A stretch of 64,000 nucleotides of DNA from Phyllostachys edulis (GCA_036346405.1 CM070563.1:17713022-17777021); one strand, 5' to 3'; shown: positions 1-12,012, numbered from the stretch's first letter. Program-made: numbers and translations. The notes: generated by a model not told the origin, from the sequence alone.

Positions 1-1173
1 GGATTTTTGTGTAAGGCCCACATGTAGGTGACACATTACCGCGGTTAAAACAACCATTAAAACTAATGATTGCAGTTAAGGCTTAATGACGCAGCATAAA
101 TGCATGATGCGGCTCGACAACGCGACCGCGCTTGTTCGATGGCTTGCCGGGCTTACACGCCATGGCGGAGCCGACCAAGGACATGCACAGATCCACAATA
201 GCATAGCGCACCATATGCGAGTAGTCTCGATGGCTAAGCCGGCCTATACCGGCAGCTAGCCGAAGAGGAGCGGCGGCATCTAATACGGCACACATGCAAA
301 TAGCAAACGAGCTCCACAGCGTTCAAAGAAGCAGGTGCCTGGGCATCTAGGGATTAATAGGATGCTACCTGAGCGAGGTCAGTGCTCGGGGATGGTTGGA
401 GTTGGCTGGAGCTGTGTTGGCACCAGAGAAGACAACGGCGACGGCACGCATTTCAAGGAGGAGAGGTGATCCCGAGCGTAATCAAGTAGAGTGAATGATC
501 GGAGAAGCTTAAGGACTATACTGGGATGCTACAAGAGCAAAGAATCGAAGAATGGCTTATCGAATTGAAGTGGGAAATGAACAGTTAGTAACTCGGCCGA
601 AAATGCAACTTCTTTAAATCCACGAAAACCTGTCGTGCATTGTTGAAATTGACTGAGGGTTTTGCTTAGGAAACTCAAGCACGCAAAATGACGCACAAGG
701 TTTAAGTTAATACCTCCCGGAGACAAGGATCGACATAAGAAGGTCTTCGGGTGCGCGCTCTAGAGTTTCCAATGGCACCACAGTGGTCTGGGAGCTACAA
801 GCAAAGAGAGGAGCTCGCATTAGCGAAAATGGAGAGGGCATGGAAGGTACAAGAGAGGAGAACCACATGGGCGAAGCTTACCCAAGCGATGAGCTCGCAC
901 GAGCTTTTTCTTCCTCAACCACCGAGAGGAAGAATGGCGAAAAATGGAGGGGTGCGAGGGGTATTATGCTCGGGAAGATGACGGAGTGGAGGCGGTGTGA
1001 AGTGAGGGAGCTCCAGGAGTGGTCAGAGGAGGCGATGGATTCACGGCGTGAGAATTGCCCAACTCTGAATAAAGTGAGTCGGCCTCGTGGGCGAAAGAGC
1101 TCTGGCGAGGTTGACGATTTAAGCCGACGACGAGGGCCCGCTGGCGATGATTCATCATGTGCGCGTGAGTCTG
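1..1173. other. Unassigned left flank, no supported gene
   Basis: I recognise no domain here. Short open frames exist on both strands (about 83-295 and 529-726 on minus, 783-1250 on plus), but none matches a family I know and none has a convincing gene context. The stretch directly precedes decayed Tat gag sequence and lacks a recognisable LTR end or primer binding site. It may be the leader of the Tat element or a fragment of another LTR lying in it. Confidence refers to the statement that no gene is supported. Confidence 0.4.
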
Positions 1174-1291
1174 AGAGAAACGGGTGGTCGTGGGCCGTTA
1201 GATCTCGATTGGATAGTCCGAAGAGAAAAGGGGTGGTCGTGGGCTGTTAGATCTTGATCGAACGGTCCGACGAGAAAAGGGGTGGTCGTGG
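1174..1291. repeat. 49-bp tandem repeat, about 2.4 copies
   Basis: Units begin near 1174, 1223 and 1272. Each starts with a GAGAAA-rich block followed by GGGTGGTCGTGG and, in the first two units, by a GTTAGATCT box. The array ends exactly where sequence resembling the N-terminal part of Tat gag begins. Copies differ by a few substitutions, so the duplication is not brand new. Confidence 0.7.
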
Positions 1292-2640
1292 CAATACGAC
1301 TTCTTCAGCTACCAGTCGATCAAACATATCACCACGGAGAGATCGACGCAACAGCAAGTCGCATCAATCTCCTACTCGGAGAAATGTCTTTCGAATGACT
1401 GATGATCAACAAACCCCTCGGAGAGGTGATCGCTCACCATTCTGACATGGAAACCTGCAGCAATAGATGGACTATGAGGAGTTTTCCCCTCGTAGGACCG
1501 AGACCTATTACAGTCGAGTCAACTCACATCGGGTATCGCCGAAAGTACGACTACCGATGATGTCAACCTTCTTTCCCGCAAAGGAGGCGCGCGAAGTTAT
1601 TACCGATGCGGGCATTTTCGCCGATTTTGAGCTTGCTCACCGCCACCTCGTTGCGACCCGTGAATATGGAAAAGTTCGATGGATCCCAAAATCCCATCGA
1701 ATTCCTTCAAATCTATACAACAACCGTCTCGAAAGCAGCAGGAGGAGGAGAGCATGTAATGGCTAATTACCTTCCAACGTGCTTGAAGGGTTCGCTTCAA
1801 TCGTGGTTATCGAACCAACCACTCGAGTCGATCTATTCTTGGAAACACCTCTGCGACCTTCTCTTGGTGAACTTCCAAGGCACTTACAATCGCCTCGAAG
1901 GAGGACGACTTGCACCGGATGAGATGTAATGACAACGAGACCTTACACCAATTCATCAAGTGCTTTAGTCAGTTCAGAACTCAATTCCTAAGTTTCGACT
2001 CATCTGTCATCAGGGCTTTCAAGCAAGGAGTCCGCAGTAGCAGGATAATAGAAGATATCGCTTTGAATCCTCCTACCACCGTCACCGAACTCTTTGAGAT
2101 GGCCGATCTGTATCGATCGCCTCGAGGAAGTCGAGGGAACAACACAATCGATCGAGAAGACAATACCTCTCGAGAGCCAAAGTGATGTTGGTAAGAAGAA
2201 GGATAAGAAAGCAAAAAAGTCCAAGAACAAGGCGAAGGGTCAAAAACTCCAAGCCAGCGGTTCCAAGGAGGTCTTTGCTGTAAATGATAAAGAGCCACGC
2301 ACCTCCAAGCCACACTCCGACCGAGGCAAAGGTAAGCGCCCTGATCGAAAAAAATGATAAGCCTAGGTGGTGTCCTTTCCATAAAAGGAAGGACATGACC
2401 TTCAGAATCGCCGTCATTCAACAAAAGCTTGAAGACTACTACAACGGCAAAGGACCACTTCCCACTCTCGAGCAGGTAGGACAAACGAGTGGTCATAAGT
2501 CGTCAGACGATGATGAGGAAATGCCGTTCTAGGATCCGCAACATACCGCCGAGCACATCTACGGGATCATCGCATACGAATCAAAGCGACAACAAAAGTC
2601 AGCTTAACGTGAGGTAAACTCCATAGATCCTCCTCGTCAA
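1292..2640 (+). pseudogene. Tat gag (capsid/nucleocapsid), broken
   Basis: An Arg/Ser-rich N-terminal stretch (about 1292-1445) is followed by the retrotransposon gag core at about 1660-2110. The core begins with MEKFDGSQNPIEFLQIY and contains SWLSNQPLESI and the NFQGTY region. A Lys-rich tail follows at about 2190-2360. In a live element this protein packages the RNA into virus-like particles in the cytoplasm. The frame changes near 1920 and near 2180, and stops interrupt the tail, so no full-length Gag can be made. I do not see a clear zinc knuckle, which fits Tat elements, where it is often weak. The assignment rests on the core motif and on the protease that follows. Confidence 0.75.
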
Positions 2641-2654
2641 TAAATTATCAAGCG

Positions 2655-3480
2655 GCCTAAGTCACCATCTCCTTTGAGAAGGGTGATCGCCGATTCTTCC
2701 GACTCGACAGTCGGTATCCGACAGGGTCGAACCCACCATCAACAATTGTCGGGTCAATCGAGTTTTTGTTGATGGTGGCAGCTCGTTAAACATCTTGTTT
2801 ACGAGTGCCCTGGACGAGATGCAAGTACCCAGGACTAAGGTAAGACCGGTACAATACTCTTTCCATAGGATCGTACCGGGGTCTTCAGCCAAACCAATTG
2901 GCCAAGTTTCTCTTCCTTAACATTTGGTTCACCAAGTAATTTCAGACGAGAAAATCTCCTTTGATGTGGTCGATTTCGATACGGCATATAACGCCATACT
3001 CGGACGACCAACTTTGGCAAAATTCTTAATGGCTACTCATTACGGGTATCAATGTATTAAGATGCCAGGTCCCAAAGGAGTAATCACAATTCATTGTGAC
3101 AAGAAGATGGCGCACACCGCGATCACGATCCTCGAGATGGTTGGACAAATACCAAATCGAGAAGAAAGTCACCTTCGACCAACAAGTCGGCCTAAAAGTC
3201 GCACCAAAGCCGAACGACAAGGTCAAAGAGGTTCCTCCGACGCAGGGAGCCCTCAAGATCGCTCAGATCCGGGATACTTCCGACCCCAAGTAGGAAGAAG
3301 CCTCATCACCTTCCACCGAGCTAACGCAGATGTCTTCGCGGCAAGCATCCGACATGCCCGAGTCCCTGTGGAGGTGATCGAGCACAAAGCTAGCTTTACG
3401 GCCCGACAAAGTACCGTAAAACAAAAGTTACGAGATTTGCCCTCGATCGACGAGATGCTATCAAATCGAATTGGATAAGC
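2655..3480 (+). pseudogene. Tat aspartic protease and PR-RT linker, broken
   Basis: The protease active-site loop reads VDGGSSLNIL at about 2767-2796, the Tat-type form of the retroviral D-S/T-G motif. The family-typical segment NAILGRPTLAKF and then KMPGPKGVITI follow at about 2985-3100. Between and after these, several frame changes and stops break the polyprotein. The linker (about 3100-3470) is Lys/Arg/Pro-rich and carries a PVEVIEHKASF-like stretch just before RT. The enzyme would cleave Gag-Pol inside the particle. It lies between gag and RT, as expected for Ty3/gypsy order. Confidence 0.7.
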
Positions 3481-4190
3481 TATTTAAAGCGGGCTTTATA
3501 AGAGGTCAACCACCCGAGTGGTTGGCTAATCTCGTAATGGTTAGGAAGTCAAACGGCAAATGGCGTATGAAGCGAGACTTTATCGATCTTAATAAAGCTT
3601 GTCCAAAAGATGATTTTCCTTTACCTCGCATCGATCAGTTGGTTGATTCTACTACAGGTTGTGAAATGTTAAGTTTTTTAGATGCATATTCTGGATACCA
3701 CCAGATCAATATGTGTCTAGACGATGAAGAAAAGACCGCATTTATTACACCATTTGGTATATTTTGCCATATCAAAATGCCATTTGGTCTAAAAAATGCC
3801 GGCACTTCTTTTCAACGCTTGATGCAATCGACCTTTTCATCTCAACTAGGCCGAAATCTAGAGGCCTATGTTGATGATCTATTCGTTAAATGCATGAAGA
3901 GACTTAATCATATCATTGACCTACAAGAAACATTCGACAACTTCAGAAAACATCGCTTTAAACTGAATCCTCAGAAGTGTGTGTTCGGAATCTCTTCAGG
4001 AAAATTGCTTGGATTCCTAGTATCTATACGAGAAATCAAGCAAATCTCGAAAAGATAAAGGCCATTCTCCAAATGCGCCTCCAACCACAAGGAAAGAAGT
4101 CCGAAACTCACGGGGTGCATGGCGCTTTTAAGTCGTTTCAACGCACGACTAGGAGAAAAGGGACTACCTTTCTTTAAACTTCTCGTAAAA
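3471..4190 (+). pseudogene. Tat reverse transcriptase
   Basis: An uninterrupted frame from 3471 to 4058 covers the fingers and palm. It shows KSNGKWRMKRDFIDLNKACP, FPLPRID, then SFLDAYSGYHQI, MPFGLKNAGTSFQRLM and the catalytic AYVDD (the YVDD codons are at 3867-3878). Both catalytic Asp of YVDD and the upstream Asp of FLDAYSG are present. The frame breaks near 4058 in the LGFLVS region, and the remainder up to about 4190 continues in another frame. This is the best preserved sense domain of the element. No active polyprotein is possible because the flanking domains are broken. Confidence 0.85.
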
Positions 4191-5030
4191 CACGAAGGTT
4201 TTGAGTGGTCGAACGAGGCAAACGCCGCTTTGAGGATGTCAAGAGGTACCTTACGAGTGCTCCTATTCGGTCTCTCCGAGGCCGAAGAAACACTCTTAAT
4301 TTACCTACGCCACGCCACAGCAAGAAGCGCAAGATCGCTGTTGTAACGTGAAAACGCATAACGACCGGTTTACTACGTAAGTGAAGTTTTACACGGGCCT
4401 AAGGAGCATTACCCTCAGGTCTAAAAGCTTCTATATGCCCTCCTCATGTCTTCGAGGAAACTACGGTATTATTTTCAAGCACAAAATAGTGCGGCTGCTT
4501 GAGTTTCCCTTGGGAGCGATCCTCCAGAATAGGGAAACAACGGGACGCATGGCAAAATGGTCAGTCAAACTTGGGGAGTTCGACATCCATTTTGTGTCCC
4601 GAACGACCGTTAAATCCCAGATCTTGGCAGACTTTGTCGCCGAATGGACAAATCCTGAACCTCCCACGACCAGTGGACGATGTACTTTGACGGGTCGCTT
4701 GCTTTAAGTGGCTCGGGGGCTGAGGTGGTCCTGGTATTTCCTACCGGAGAGACCTTAAAGTATGACATACAATTAAACTTTTTGGCCACTAACAACGTGG
4801 TAGAATACGAAGGTTTGCTAGCTGGCATATGAGCTGCGAAAGCGCTCTCGATTCATCGACTACTCGTGAGAGGAGACTCTCAACTAGTCGGGAAAGAGTA
4901 CCAGTGCTCTTACCCGACAATGTCTCGGTATTTATCGGAAGTGCGTAAGCTAGAAAAGCATTTTTTAGGTTTCGAGGCACAATTCATCCTCAAAGGATAA
5001 TTTTCTCATGAGACCGGCTTGCTCGAATAG
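4191..5030 (+). pseudogene. Tat tether and additional RNase H, broken
   Basis: The tether (degenerate first RNase H) ends with MAKWSVKLGEFDIHFV and QILADFVAEW at about 4550-4650. A second RNase H follows directly, with MYFDGS at about 4680, then NNVVEYEGLLAG and VRGDSQLVGKEY. These supply the Asp, Glu and Asp catalytic positions of the additional RNase H typical of Tat elements. A stop falls right after EGLLAGI (about 4829) and another near 5000, so the domain is not translatable in one piece. Its role would be removal of RNA from the RNA-DNA hybrid during reverse transcription. Confidence 0.8.
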
Positions 5031-5389
5031 CTTCTTCCTCGATCCAGAGTACCAAAAGGAGTCTTCTTGGAACAACTCGAGCCGCCCCTCGGTCGAAGAA
5101 CCGAGACACCTCCTATTGAGACGGCCTCTCTAGAATACGAGGATACCTAGATGGTTCCCATCTATGAGTATCTTCGAAGGGTTCCGTCTTAGAAGAGCGA
5201 TCCCGAGGCGCATCGCTTATCCCGAAAAGCCAAAATGTATACTTTGGTTGAAGGAGTCCTCTATAAATGAGGTACTCAAGGGTGCTCATGCGATGCATTC
5301 AGCAGAGCGAAGGATTAACACTCCTTCATGACATACACGGGCATCTGTGGAAATCATGCTTCCTCTGAACGCTGGCTCAGTAAGGCCTT

Positions 5390-6380
5390 TTGACAAGGTT
5401 TTTACCGCCAACACCTGACGATGCTAAAGAGTTGGTTAAAAGTGTGTCCAATGCCAATTTCATAGCAGGCAAATACACCAACTAGCTCAGGCATTACAAA
5501 CGATACCTCTATCTTGGCCTTTTGTGACCTAGGGTCTCGATATCCTAGGACCGTTCCCGAAAGCTCCAGAGGTTTCGAGTTCCTTTGTGGCTATTGATAC
5601 GTTCACAAAATGGATTGAAGCGAACCTGTGGATCGATAACAACGAAGCGGCAAAACGGTTCATGATGAGATGCGTAATTACTCGATTTAGAGTACCAAGT
5701 CGAATAATTACAGATAATGGTAAGCAATTTTCGAGCACAAAATTTCAGGAATTTTGCGACGAGTTGGGTACCAAGTTATGTTATGCTTCTGTGGCCCATC
5801 CCCAAAGCAATAGAGCAGTCGAACGTGCAAACAGCCAAATAATGCGAGGAATTAAGACCCGAGTCTTCGACCAGCTCATGAAGCGCTCGGGGGTTTGGGT
5901 ACAAGAATTACCCTCAGATATGGGCGCTTAGACGACTACTAGTCGGACTCTGGTGAAACACCATTTTTCTCGGTTTTGAGCCAAGCCATGCTTTCTCCGA
6001 ACTAAAGATATGGTCAACACGAGTTGAAACCTTCAAAGACTCCAACCAGAACAACTTCGAGCGGATGACATTAATCTACTCAAGAAAGGAGAAACCAGCC
6101 TTAATCCGCTCGGCGGTCTACCAACAAGCCCTGCGCAGAGATACTACGATCGAAGGTCCAACCTCGCAGCCTTCTTTGTCTGGTCGACTTGGTATTGAGG
6201 CTCGCCACCCAAGTCTAATCGTAACAAACTTTCTCCCAAGTGGGAAGGTCCTTACACGTTGGTCGGGTTACTCGCCGAGGTCAAGACGATTGGCAATGGA
6301 AGACGGCGTGTTCTCTCAAATTCTTGGAACATCGACCCGATTCACGCAAGTTTTATCTCAGAACCAACCATTCGCATAAT
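5390..6380 (+). pseudogene. Tat integrase, broken
   Basis: Remnants of the N-terminal part are seen at about 5400-5500. The catalytic core starts with GLDILGPFPKAP (about 5536) and continues as VAIDTFTKWIEA, PSRIITDNGKQF and AHPQSNRAVERAN in an open frame from 5587 to 5931. The three acidic positions are represented by GLD, TDNG and VERAN. The C-terminal part is recognisable at about 6230-6370 (PKWEGPY-like, then WNIDPIHASF) but in shifted frames. The enzyme would insert the cDNA into the genome. Stops near 5480, 5515 and 5931 and frame changes downstream make it non-functional. Confidence 0.8.
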
Positions 6381-6490
6381 AAAGACTCGTGTTCTTTCTA
6401 CCTCTATTGTCTTACTTTTGAGTAGTGCTTTCATAATCTTTCGACTACATTCCAAATACCCGCTTTCTTTACATTGATCGAAAGGCGTGT

Positions 6491-7057
6491 AACATCACCT
6501 AGTCGAAGCTTCTCCTCTCGCGACGTGGTCCTACCCACTAGAAGGAACTTCATAGTGTCGCACTCGTTACTCACTTTTGCCGCCAATACAAGGAGCTCGG
6601 GTTCTATTTGGTCGAAATATTTTTAAAGCCACTCTTTTCACCTTAGTTTATTTCTTCGCTTATTTTGAAAAATATTATAAGCAGAGTGCACTTTCTTAGA
6701 TTTATTCAACTGCCTTTGGTGTATTCGATCCGTCTCAACTAGTCGAAGGAAGAAACACATCTAGTCGAAGTCTTTCCTCTCTTGCACGTGGTCCTCGCCT
6801 TACTAGAAGGAACTTCCTAGCATTGTTCGCTTCCTACTTTTGCTATCGGAGACGACTTATCGAGTCCACCAAGGAAGGGCGAACGAATTTTTGAAGTCCT
6901 CTAGATGTTTGCTTAACTCAAGTTGCCGTTCTCGATTTGATTAATCTAGTCGGAGATGGTAACATCACCTAGTCGAAGACTTTCCTCTCTGCATGTGGTC
7001 CTGCCCACTAGAAGGAACTTCCTAGTGTCGATTCGCTCCCACTTTTTCGACCAAAGG
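6491..7057. repeat. Three dispersed copies of an approximately 95-bp block
   Basis: Similar blocks lie at about 6491-6585, 6750-6845 and 6962-7056. Each contains TAGTCGAAG, a CTTTCCTCT-like run, GTGGTCCT and CTAGAAGGAACTTC in the same order, with diverged spacers. They sit in the non-coding stretch between integrase and the 3' end of the antisense gene. The regular spacing of about 210-260 bp suggests an old tandem duplication with unit length near 235 bp. I see no coding content here. Confidence 0.75.
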
Positions 7058-7343
7058 CATGACAATCGCGACCAAAAACTACAAGTTAACCAAACCTCTC
7101 TGCTGTAAACCCTTTTAACACTATTTATTCAGTTTGTCTAAACAAACTAAGCAAATAGTCGGGGACTAGGATAAAGTTATTAATTTGACTTCAATTCTTA
7201 GTCTTTCTTTCGTTAATTATCTTTTGAGTTACTAACTACTCAACAAGATGGTTTGCAGGAAACAAGATGGATTTTACAATACATCAACAAAAGCTTGTTT
7301 TTCACAGGTTTTTTACAAACTACTGTGAAGAGGGAGAGCCCAG

Positions 7344-10300
7344 TCACATCTCCTCCGAGACCTTCTTGCCAACGGGTTGCATTTCTTCCATAAGACGACT
7401 TGCTTCTGCCTCAGGGCAGTCGAAGTCGACTTCAATTGGCTGTACATTAAGGTTGGGGTCACGAGCTTTAAGTTTTGCCAATGCATAGCTTACTGCACCT
7501 TCGACCGCCTCCTTGATTGATTCAGCTTGGTTGGCCTTCAGAGTGGTCACCAGTTCTTGCAAAGTCCCGACTTGTTCCCCAATAGTACTTATGTGAGCAG
7601 TTATTGTATCATCTTGAGGAGTTTTTCCCTCACTACATAGCTCACCAAGTGTATTGTTCAGGAGCATGATGTTGTCTTGAAGATTAATCTTCACCGACTT
7701 CATCTCCTGTTTATTACGGTCGAAGCCTCATGGAGTTGTTTGTTTTCGACCACTTGCTTTGAAAAGAATAAGATCGGTCAAGCAAAAATAAACTCCTAGA
7801 GGAGAAAACAAAATAATCACAGTAAAAGAATTCCTTACCTACTAGTCGAGAATCTAACTTCTTGATTTCTTCATTATGGGAAGCAATGGTCTCATCATGC
7901 CGCTTTCTCCCATAATTTGATGTCCTTTGTATTTTCCCTAGCAACGCAGACAGGTCTCTTCAAGGATCATGGATTTTTCCTCGATCCTAGTTTGAGCCTT
8001 CCCAATTCGAGCTCAATTTCTAAAAAGAAATGGAGTTAGAAAAGGAAAGAACTTCAGAAGGACTACAGGTAAAGAATTGCTTACCTGCTCGACGAGATCT
8101 CAGCCTCTCAATTTCTTGATCTTTATCTTTGGCTATACGAGAAATCTCGTGAATAACCAAAGTTTTATCTTTGACTTCATTTTGAAGCTTTCTCATGTCA
8201 TCTTCTTTTTCTGAAAAAAAGCAAGAGTTAGGTAAAGATCAACAACATAAGCAGTCTTAAGTTCAAGACTTCATCGCTTAGCTCTTCCTGCATTTTTACG
8301 ATTCAGAGTTAGCCTCTGAAGCTTCTTCAAGAGGTCTCCAACTTTTTCCCTAGTTTTTCGGACTCCTCTTTTCATAATCGAGTGAGTCGGCAGTGGTCTT
8401 TTTCGTCGCTATTTAACCTATAAAGGTTAAAAGTAGACATGAACACTATTTAACTAGTCGTAAGTCTTTCTCGACTAGCACCTAGTCGTGAGTTTTTCCA
8501 CGACAAACCTCATAGGCATGTGATAATTAGTCAAACTCTAAAACTACTACGAATAACAAAGACTTACCACCTCTCTCTCTGCTCGCAGAGTTCGCTTTCT
8601 GTTGTAGTTTCTATGAGTTGTCGGTGATATTCACCAACATGGCAATTTGTTCGAGCTTTGCAAAAAAGAAAGACGGTGAGAAGAAAGGAAGGCGAGATAT
8701 ATAAGTATCTTTAAATACTTACATTCATGGTCGTATCGAGCAAACATCGAGTAAACCAACGATGGACTCTTGACACATCTATCTTCAATGACTTGATCCC
8801 ACCAAACCTTCTCAAGACTCTCATTGTCAAAAGTTTCCTCTATTAGGAATATCTTTGGGATGAGGGACTCGATCCTTGAGATCTAAAAGTCAAGACCCTA
8901 TGATGGAAGCAGGCCCAAAGAAATCAACACGTAAATTGAAATATTCTTCGTCTTCTCTCGATTACAGAATCGCAGCTTCTCTTTGGGTGCAGGAGGAACG
9001 TCTTCAACGACTTCCTTTCCAAAGACGGTGGTCGGTACATCACCACCTTGGCGAGGCTTTACAAAAGCATGTGTTGTCTCCACGACCATCTCAGTGGTCG
9101 TAGCTACTACCCCAGTGATTGTGGTAACCACTTCAGGAGCCACGACTTCCTCCACCACCCAGGTCGTGGATGATCCTTTGACCACTTCCACTGTCACCTC
9201 TCCAACCAATGGAGAGGCGGCAATAGGCTTCTCGATAGAAGCATCCTCGGGGGCTGAAGGAGTCGAGTTAAAATCAACAAAAGGAAAGCAAGTTAGGTTG
9301 TGAAAAGCAAAAAGGTAAATGCTGTTCTTACACATACCTCTGCATCCTAGACCTGACCAGGAACTTAGGAGTCATCTTCCCGACGGAAGATTTCTTCGAC
9401 TTCTTTTCTACGACCACGTCTGGTCGGAGTTCAAGTTGAAGAATGGGCTTAGCCACAACCACGTCTGGTCGTGGATCTTGAACAAGAACCATCTCTTTGG
9501 TCTCCTGACTTTCTGGATGGCTGAGATCAGTCTCGACCACTCCAAGAGCAGCGCTACCCACAATTGTAGGCTCATTGGATCAAGATTGTCCTTCACAAAG
9601 ACATAAAGTCCTTCCAGCTTCTCCTTTTCTAGTTGCTTGACAAAACTAGGAGTGGCGTAAACTATGAAAGTTTTCTTGTTATAATAAAAGGTACCTTGGC
9701 CTTGCGGGCTTTGTGCCTAAGAGGTTCTCGGCCTCCTCACCTTCAATTTGCTTCAACCTCGGCTTCATTGGGTACTGTCCTTGGCCTTGCGAGCTTTACG
9801 CCTAAGAGGTTCTTCAGCCTCCTCTGCTTCAACCTCGGCTTCTGTTGCAACCGTGTCTATCGCAAACTTTGCCGAGGACACAGGTCGAAATAAAGGAACT
9901 CGAGCTTGTTCTCCCTTGTCGGCGACTTTCGTGAGTCGACGCTTTTAGCCTGGAGGAGCCGAGCCCTTGTCCATTATCATCCTGCGCATCGATGGTTATC
10001 GGTTCGACCTCTTAAATCGTCTCCGATGGTTTTCCATACCTACTTTCAGTAAGAAAAACAAAAAAGAAGAATCAGCGAACGGTCGTTAGATTTTCTCGAC
10101 CAAGTATCCAACAGAAGCTTTTCTACGACATTTCCTTGATCGTAAGATTTTCTACGATCATTACCTAGTCGTAAGTTCTTTCTATGACTATGAAGTCCTA
10201 AGGATAGAATCAACTTTTGATTACCTTTAGGCGCTCCATCTTTTCCTCTGCGGATAAAACCGCAAGGATTTGAGGAACTGCCATTCTGAGCGGCGGAGAC

Positions 10301-10345
10301 TTCTCACAAACGAGTTTGACTCGAACGTCAATCTCTGCCTGTGAA
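7344..10345 (-). pseudogene. Downstream exons of antisense gene in Tat element (coiled-coil part)
   Basis: Reading leftwards, coding-like blocks alternate with AT-rich gaps. The last block (7703-7344) encodes about 119 residues with a heptad-like pattern. Another block at 8210-8085 encodes a clear coiled coil (VKDKTLVIHEISRIAKDKDQ). Ala/Glu- and Val/Thr-rich segments lie at about 9900-9700 and 9290-8900. Splice-donor-like GTAAGN or GTATGT on the minus strand occur at 9337-9332, 8722-8717, 8567-8562, 8084-8079 and 7838-7833. Acceptor-like pyrimidine-AG ends occur near 10340, 8211 and 7706. This is inferred to be one spliced gene continuing from the exon at 10428-11118. Some blocks contain stops (for example in the 9700-10000 block), so the full protein is probably no longer made. 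Biochemical function is unknown. Confidence 0.55.
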
Positions 10346-10427
10346 AGATCTGTGTAAACAGATAAAGATATTTATTAGACAATTTTGAAGAAGACCAAAC
10401 CAAGAGCTAAGTCGAAAATCCACTTAC

Positions 10428-11118
10428 CCTCCTCGTAGTCCTTGGTCAGGTCTTTTGGCCCCGTGTACCTCCACATAGGAGGTACTCGTTTCTTCAAAGG
10501 GCTAATTCGACGTGTGATGAAATCCTTCACCACATGCCATCCGGTCAGCCCCTCCTCTCTCAAGTCCTTTATGGCTCGAATATTGGGGGCAATCCGGCTG
10601 ATATCCTTGGGAGTCGAATCCCATGAAGAATTCTTTTCGGCAGCCTTCTCCTCGAAAGTAAGGCTGTCTTCTTGGGTGATTTTCCAGTAAAACCACCTCT
10701 TCCTCCATCCCGGCCACGAAGATTTAGTAAACATCTGAATATACTCCTTCGACCTCCCTTCATGGAGCTTCAGACCACAACTTCCAGCTATCCCAGTTTG
10801 TCGAGCCATTCCATAGAAATATTGAAAGAGCTCAAGGTCCGCTGGAATTCCCAGGTATGCCTCACACAGATACACAAATACACTTAGCATTGTGATGGAA
10901 TTAGGACCGAGGTTCACCAATTCCACCCCAAAATGCTCGAGTACAAGTGTGAGAAAGGGGTGAGCAGGCAATCGAAGGCCACACTCACAACATGCCTGGA
11001 AGACGGGGATTTGCCCAGTCTCCCCCGACGGCCAATCTTGTCGAGACGCATAAACCATTTCACGAGAACTTTCTCGAATCTTCCGGTGTCGACTAGAGCT
11101 TGAATCTTCACCATCCAT
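10428..11118 (-). CDS. Antisense ORF of Tat element, exon 1 (putative gypsy-type transposon domain)
   Basis: An open frame on the minus strand starts at 11118 and reads about 230 codons to a strong donor-like GTAAGT (10427-10422). If unspliced it runs on to a stop at 10375, giving 247 aa. Residues ACCECGLRLPAHPF, LEHFGVELVNLGPNSI and VYLCEAYLGIPADLELFQYF are the signature of the plant family annotated as putative gypsy type transposon domain (Pfam PF04195, quoted from memory). Upstream, the family N-terminus (KWAESRWMVKIQALV) lies in another frame at about 11140-11060, so there is probably one frameshift and the ATG at 11118 may not be the original start. Function is unknown. The exon is better preserved than most sense domains of the element. 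Confidence 0.75.
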
Positions 11119-11287
11119 CTCGACTCAGCCCACTTAGAAACTTTCCGGCCATTTCTCTCGAAAGGGAGATTTTTGATTGGATTGGCGCGAAGAAGGCATG
11201 ATTGAGTTGGTGGCGAGAGAAGACAAGAACTCGATGAACAATGAGGGCGATTTGGGGAAAAGTATAAATCAAGTTTTACCTGGTAAG

Positions 11288-11295
11288 TATTTATA
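11288..11295 (-). promoter_or_regulatory. TATA box of the antisense gene
   Basis: The minus strand reads TATAAATA about 170 bp upstream of the ATG at 11118. The interval is free of other features and pyrimidine-rich like a plant 5' UTR. This would give the antisense gene a promoter of its own, opposed to the LTR-driven sense transcript. Inference from motif and position only. Confidence 0.5.
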
Positions 11296-11705
11296 ACCGT
11301 ATGCCTTGAATTGGCGCGGCATTTCAAAGGTTGCCACCGCCGGAACCGCCTCCAACAGACAGACTTATGGGAGTTGTTTACGATTCTCTAACTTGTCCGT
11401 TTAAGAAAATCAGGTTCGTTTTTACACCTCAAGCAAAATTACTTCCTTGGTCAGATCTTTTTGACCAAACGAAATATTAATCGGAAAGGTTTTTCTTCCG
11501 ATCATCATACTACGACCACCTTGTGATCGTAGGAGTTTTTTATGGCTATTTGATAGTCGTAAGCAACCTTCTTGACCAAGCATATTTCTGGTCAAAGTAA
11601 TACATAAATGTCGAAGAGCTTTACCTTCGACCACCTTTCTACGACCCTCTGGTGGCCGTAAAACCATCTATGACTCCTTCACCAAGTAAGTTACTTTCAC
11701 TTGAA

Positions 11706-11719
11706 GTTGGGGGGCTAGA
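11706..11719 (+). other. Polypurine tract of the Tat element
   Basis: A G-rich purine run (TTGGGGGGCTAGA) ends immediately before the TG that opens the 3' LTR. This is the plus-strand primer position in LTR retrotransposons and fixes the LTR start at 11720. Confidence 0.75.
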
Positions 11720-11849
11720 TGACGAGGATCTAATAATCCTCATTTTATCTTTTATCTATAATTCTTATTATAAGTAAATATGATGTCATGTGGTCCCTGG
11801 GTATACCACTTAAATCTACAAGGGAGAAGCCTACTAGGTGGTCGTCGGT

Positions 11850-12012
11850 TTTTCACGACCACCCCCATAGTCGTAAGTCTTGCTACGACTACCTTATGGT
11901 CGTAAGTTCTTCTACGATCATCTTTGCCAATCGTAGGTTACTCTACGACTATTCCCATAGTCGTAAGTCTTGCTACGACTACCTTATGGTCGTAAGTTCT
12001 TCTACGACCAGG
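11850..12012. repeat. Array of short palindromes in the Tat LTR U3
   Basis: Units of about 20 bp of the type GTCGTAAGTC...GCTACGAC occur several times. A longer unit (CCATAGTCGTAAGTCTTGC and the next 30 bases) is duplicated at about 11868 and 11958. Each unit can fold into a 6-8 bp stem. The array lies 240-400 bp upstream of the TATA box. The same kind of array is in the solo LTR at 35385-35555, and single units occur inside the element near 8455 and 10140. Confidence 0.8.

Noticed and set aside
1..750. Possible 5' LTR of the Tat element
   Set aside because: I could not match it convincingly to the 3' LTR at 11720-12550, and no LTR terminus or primer binding site is visible.
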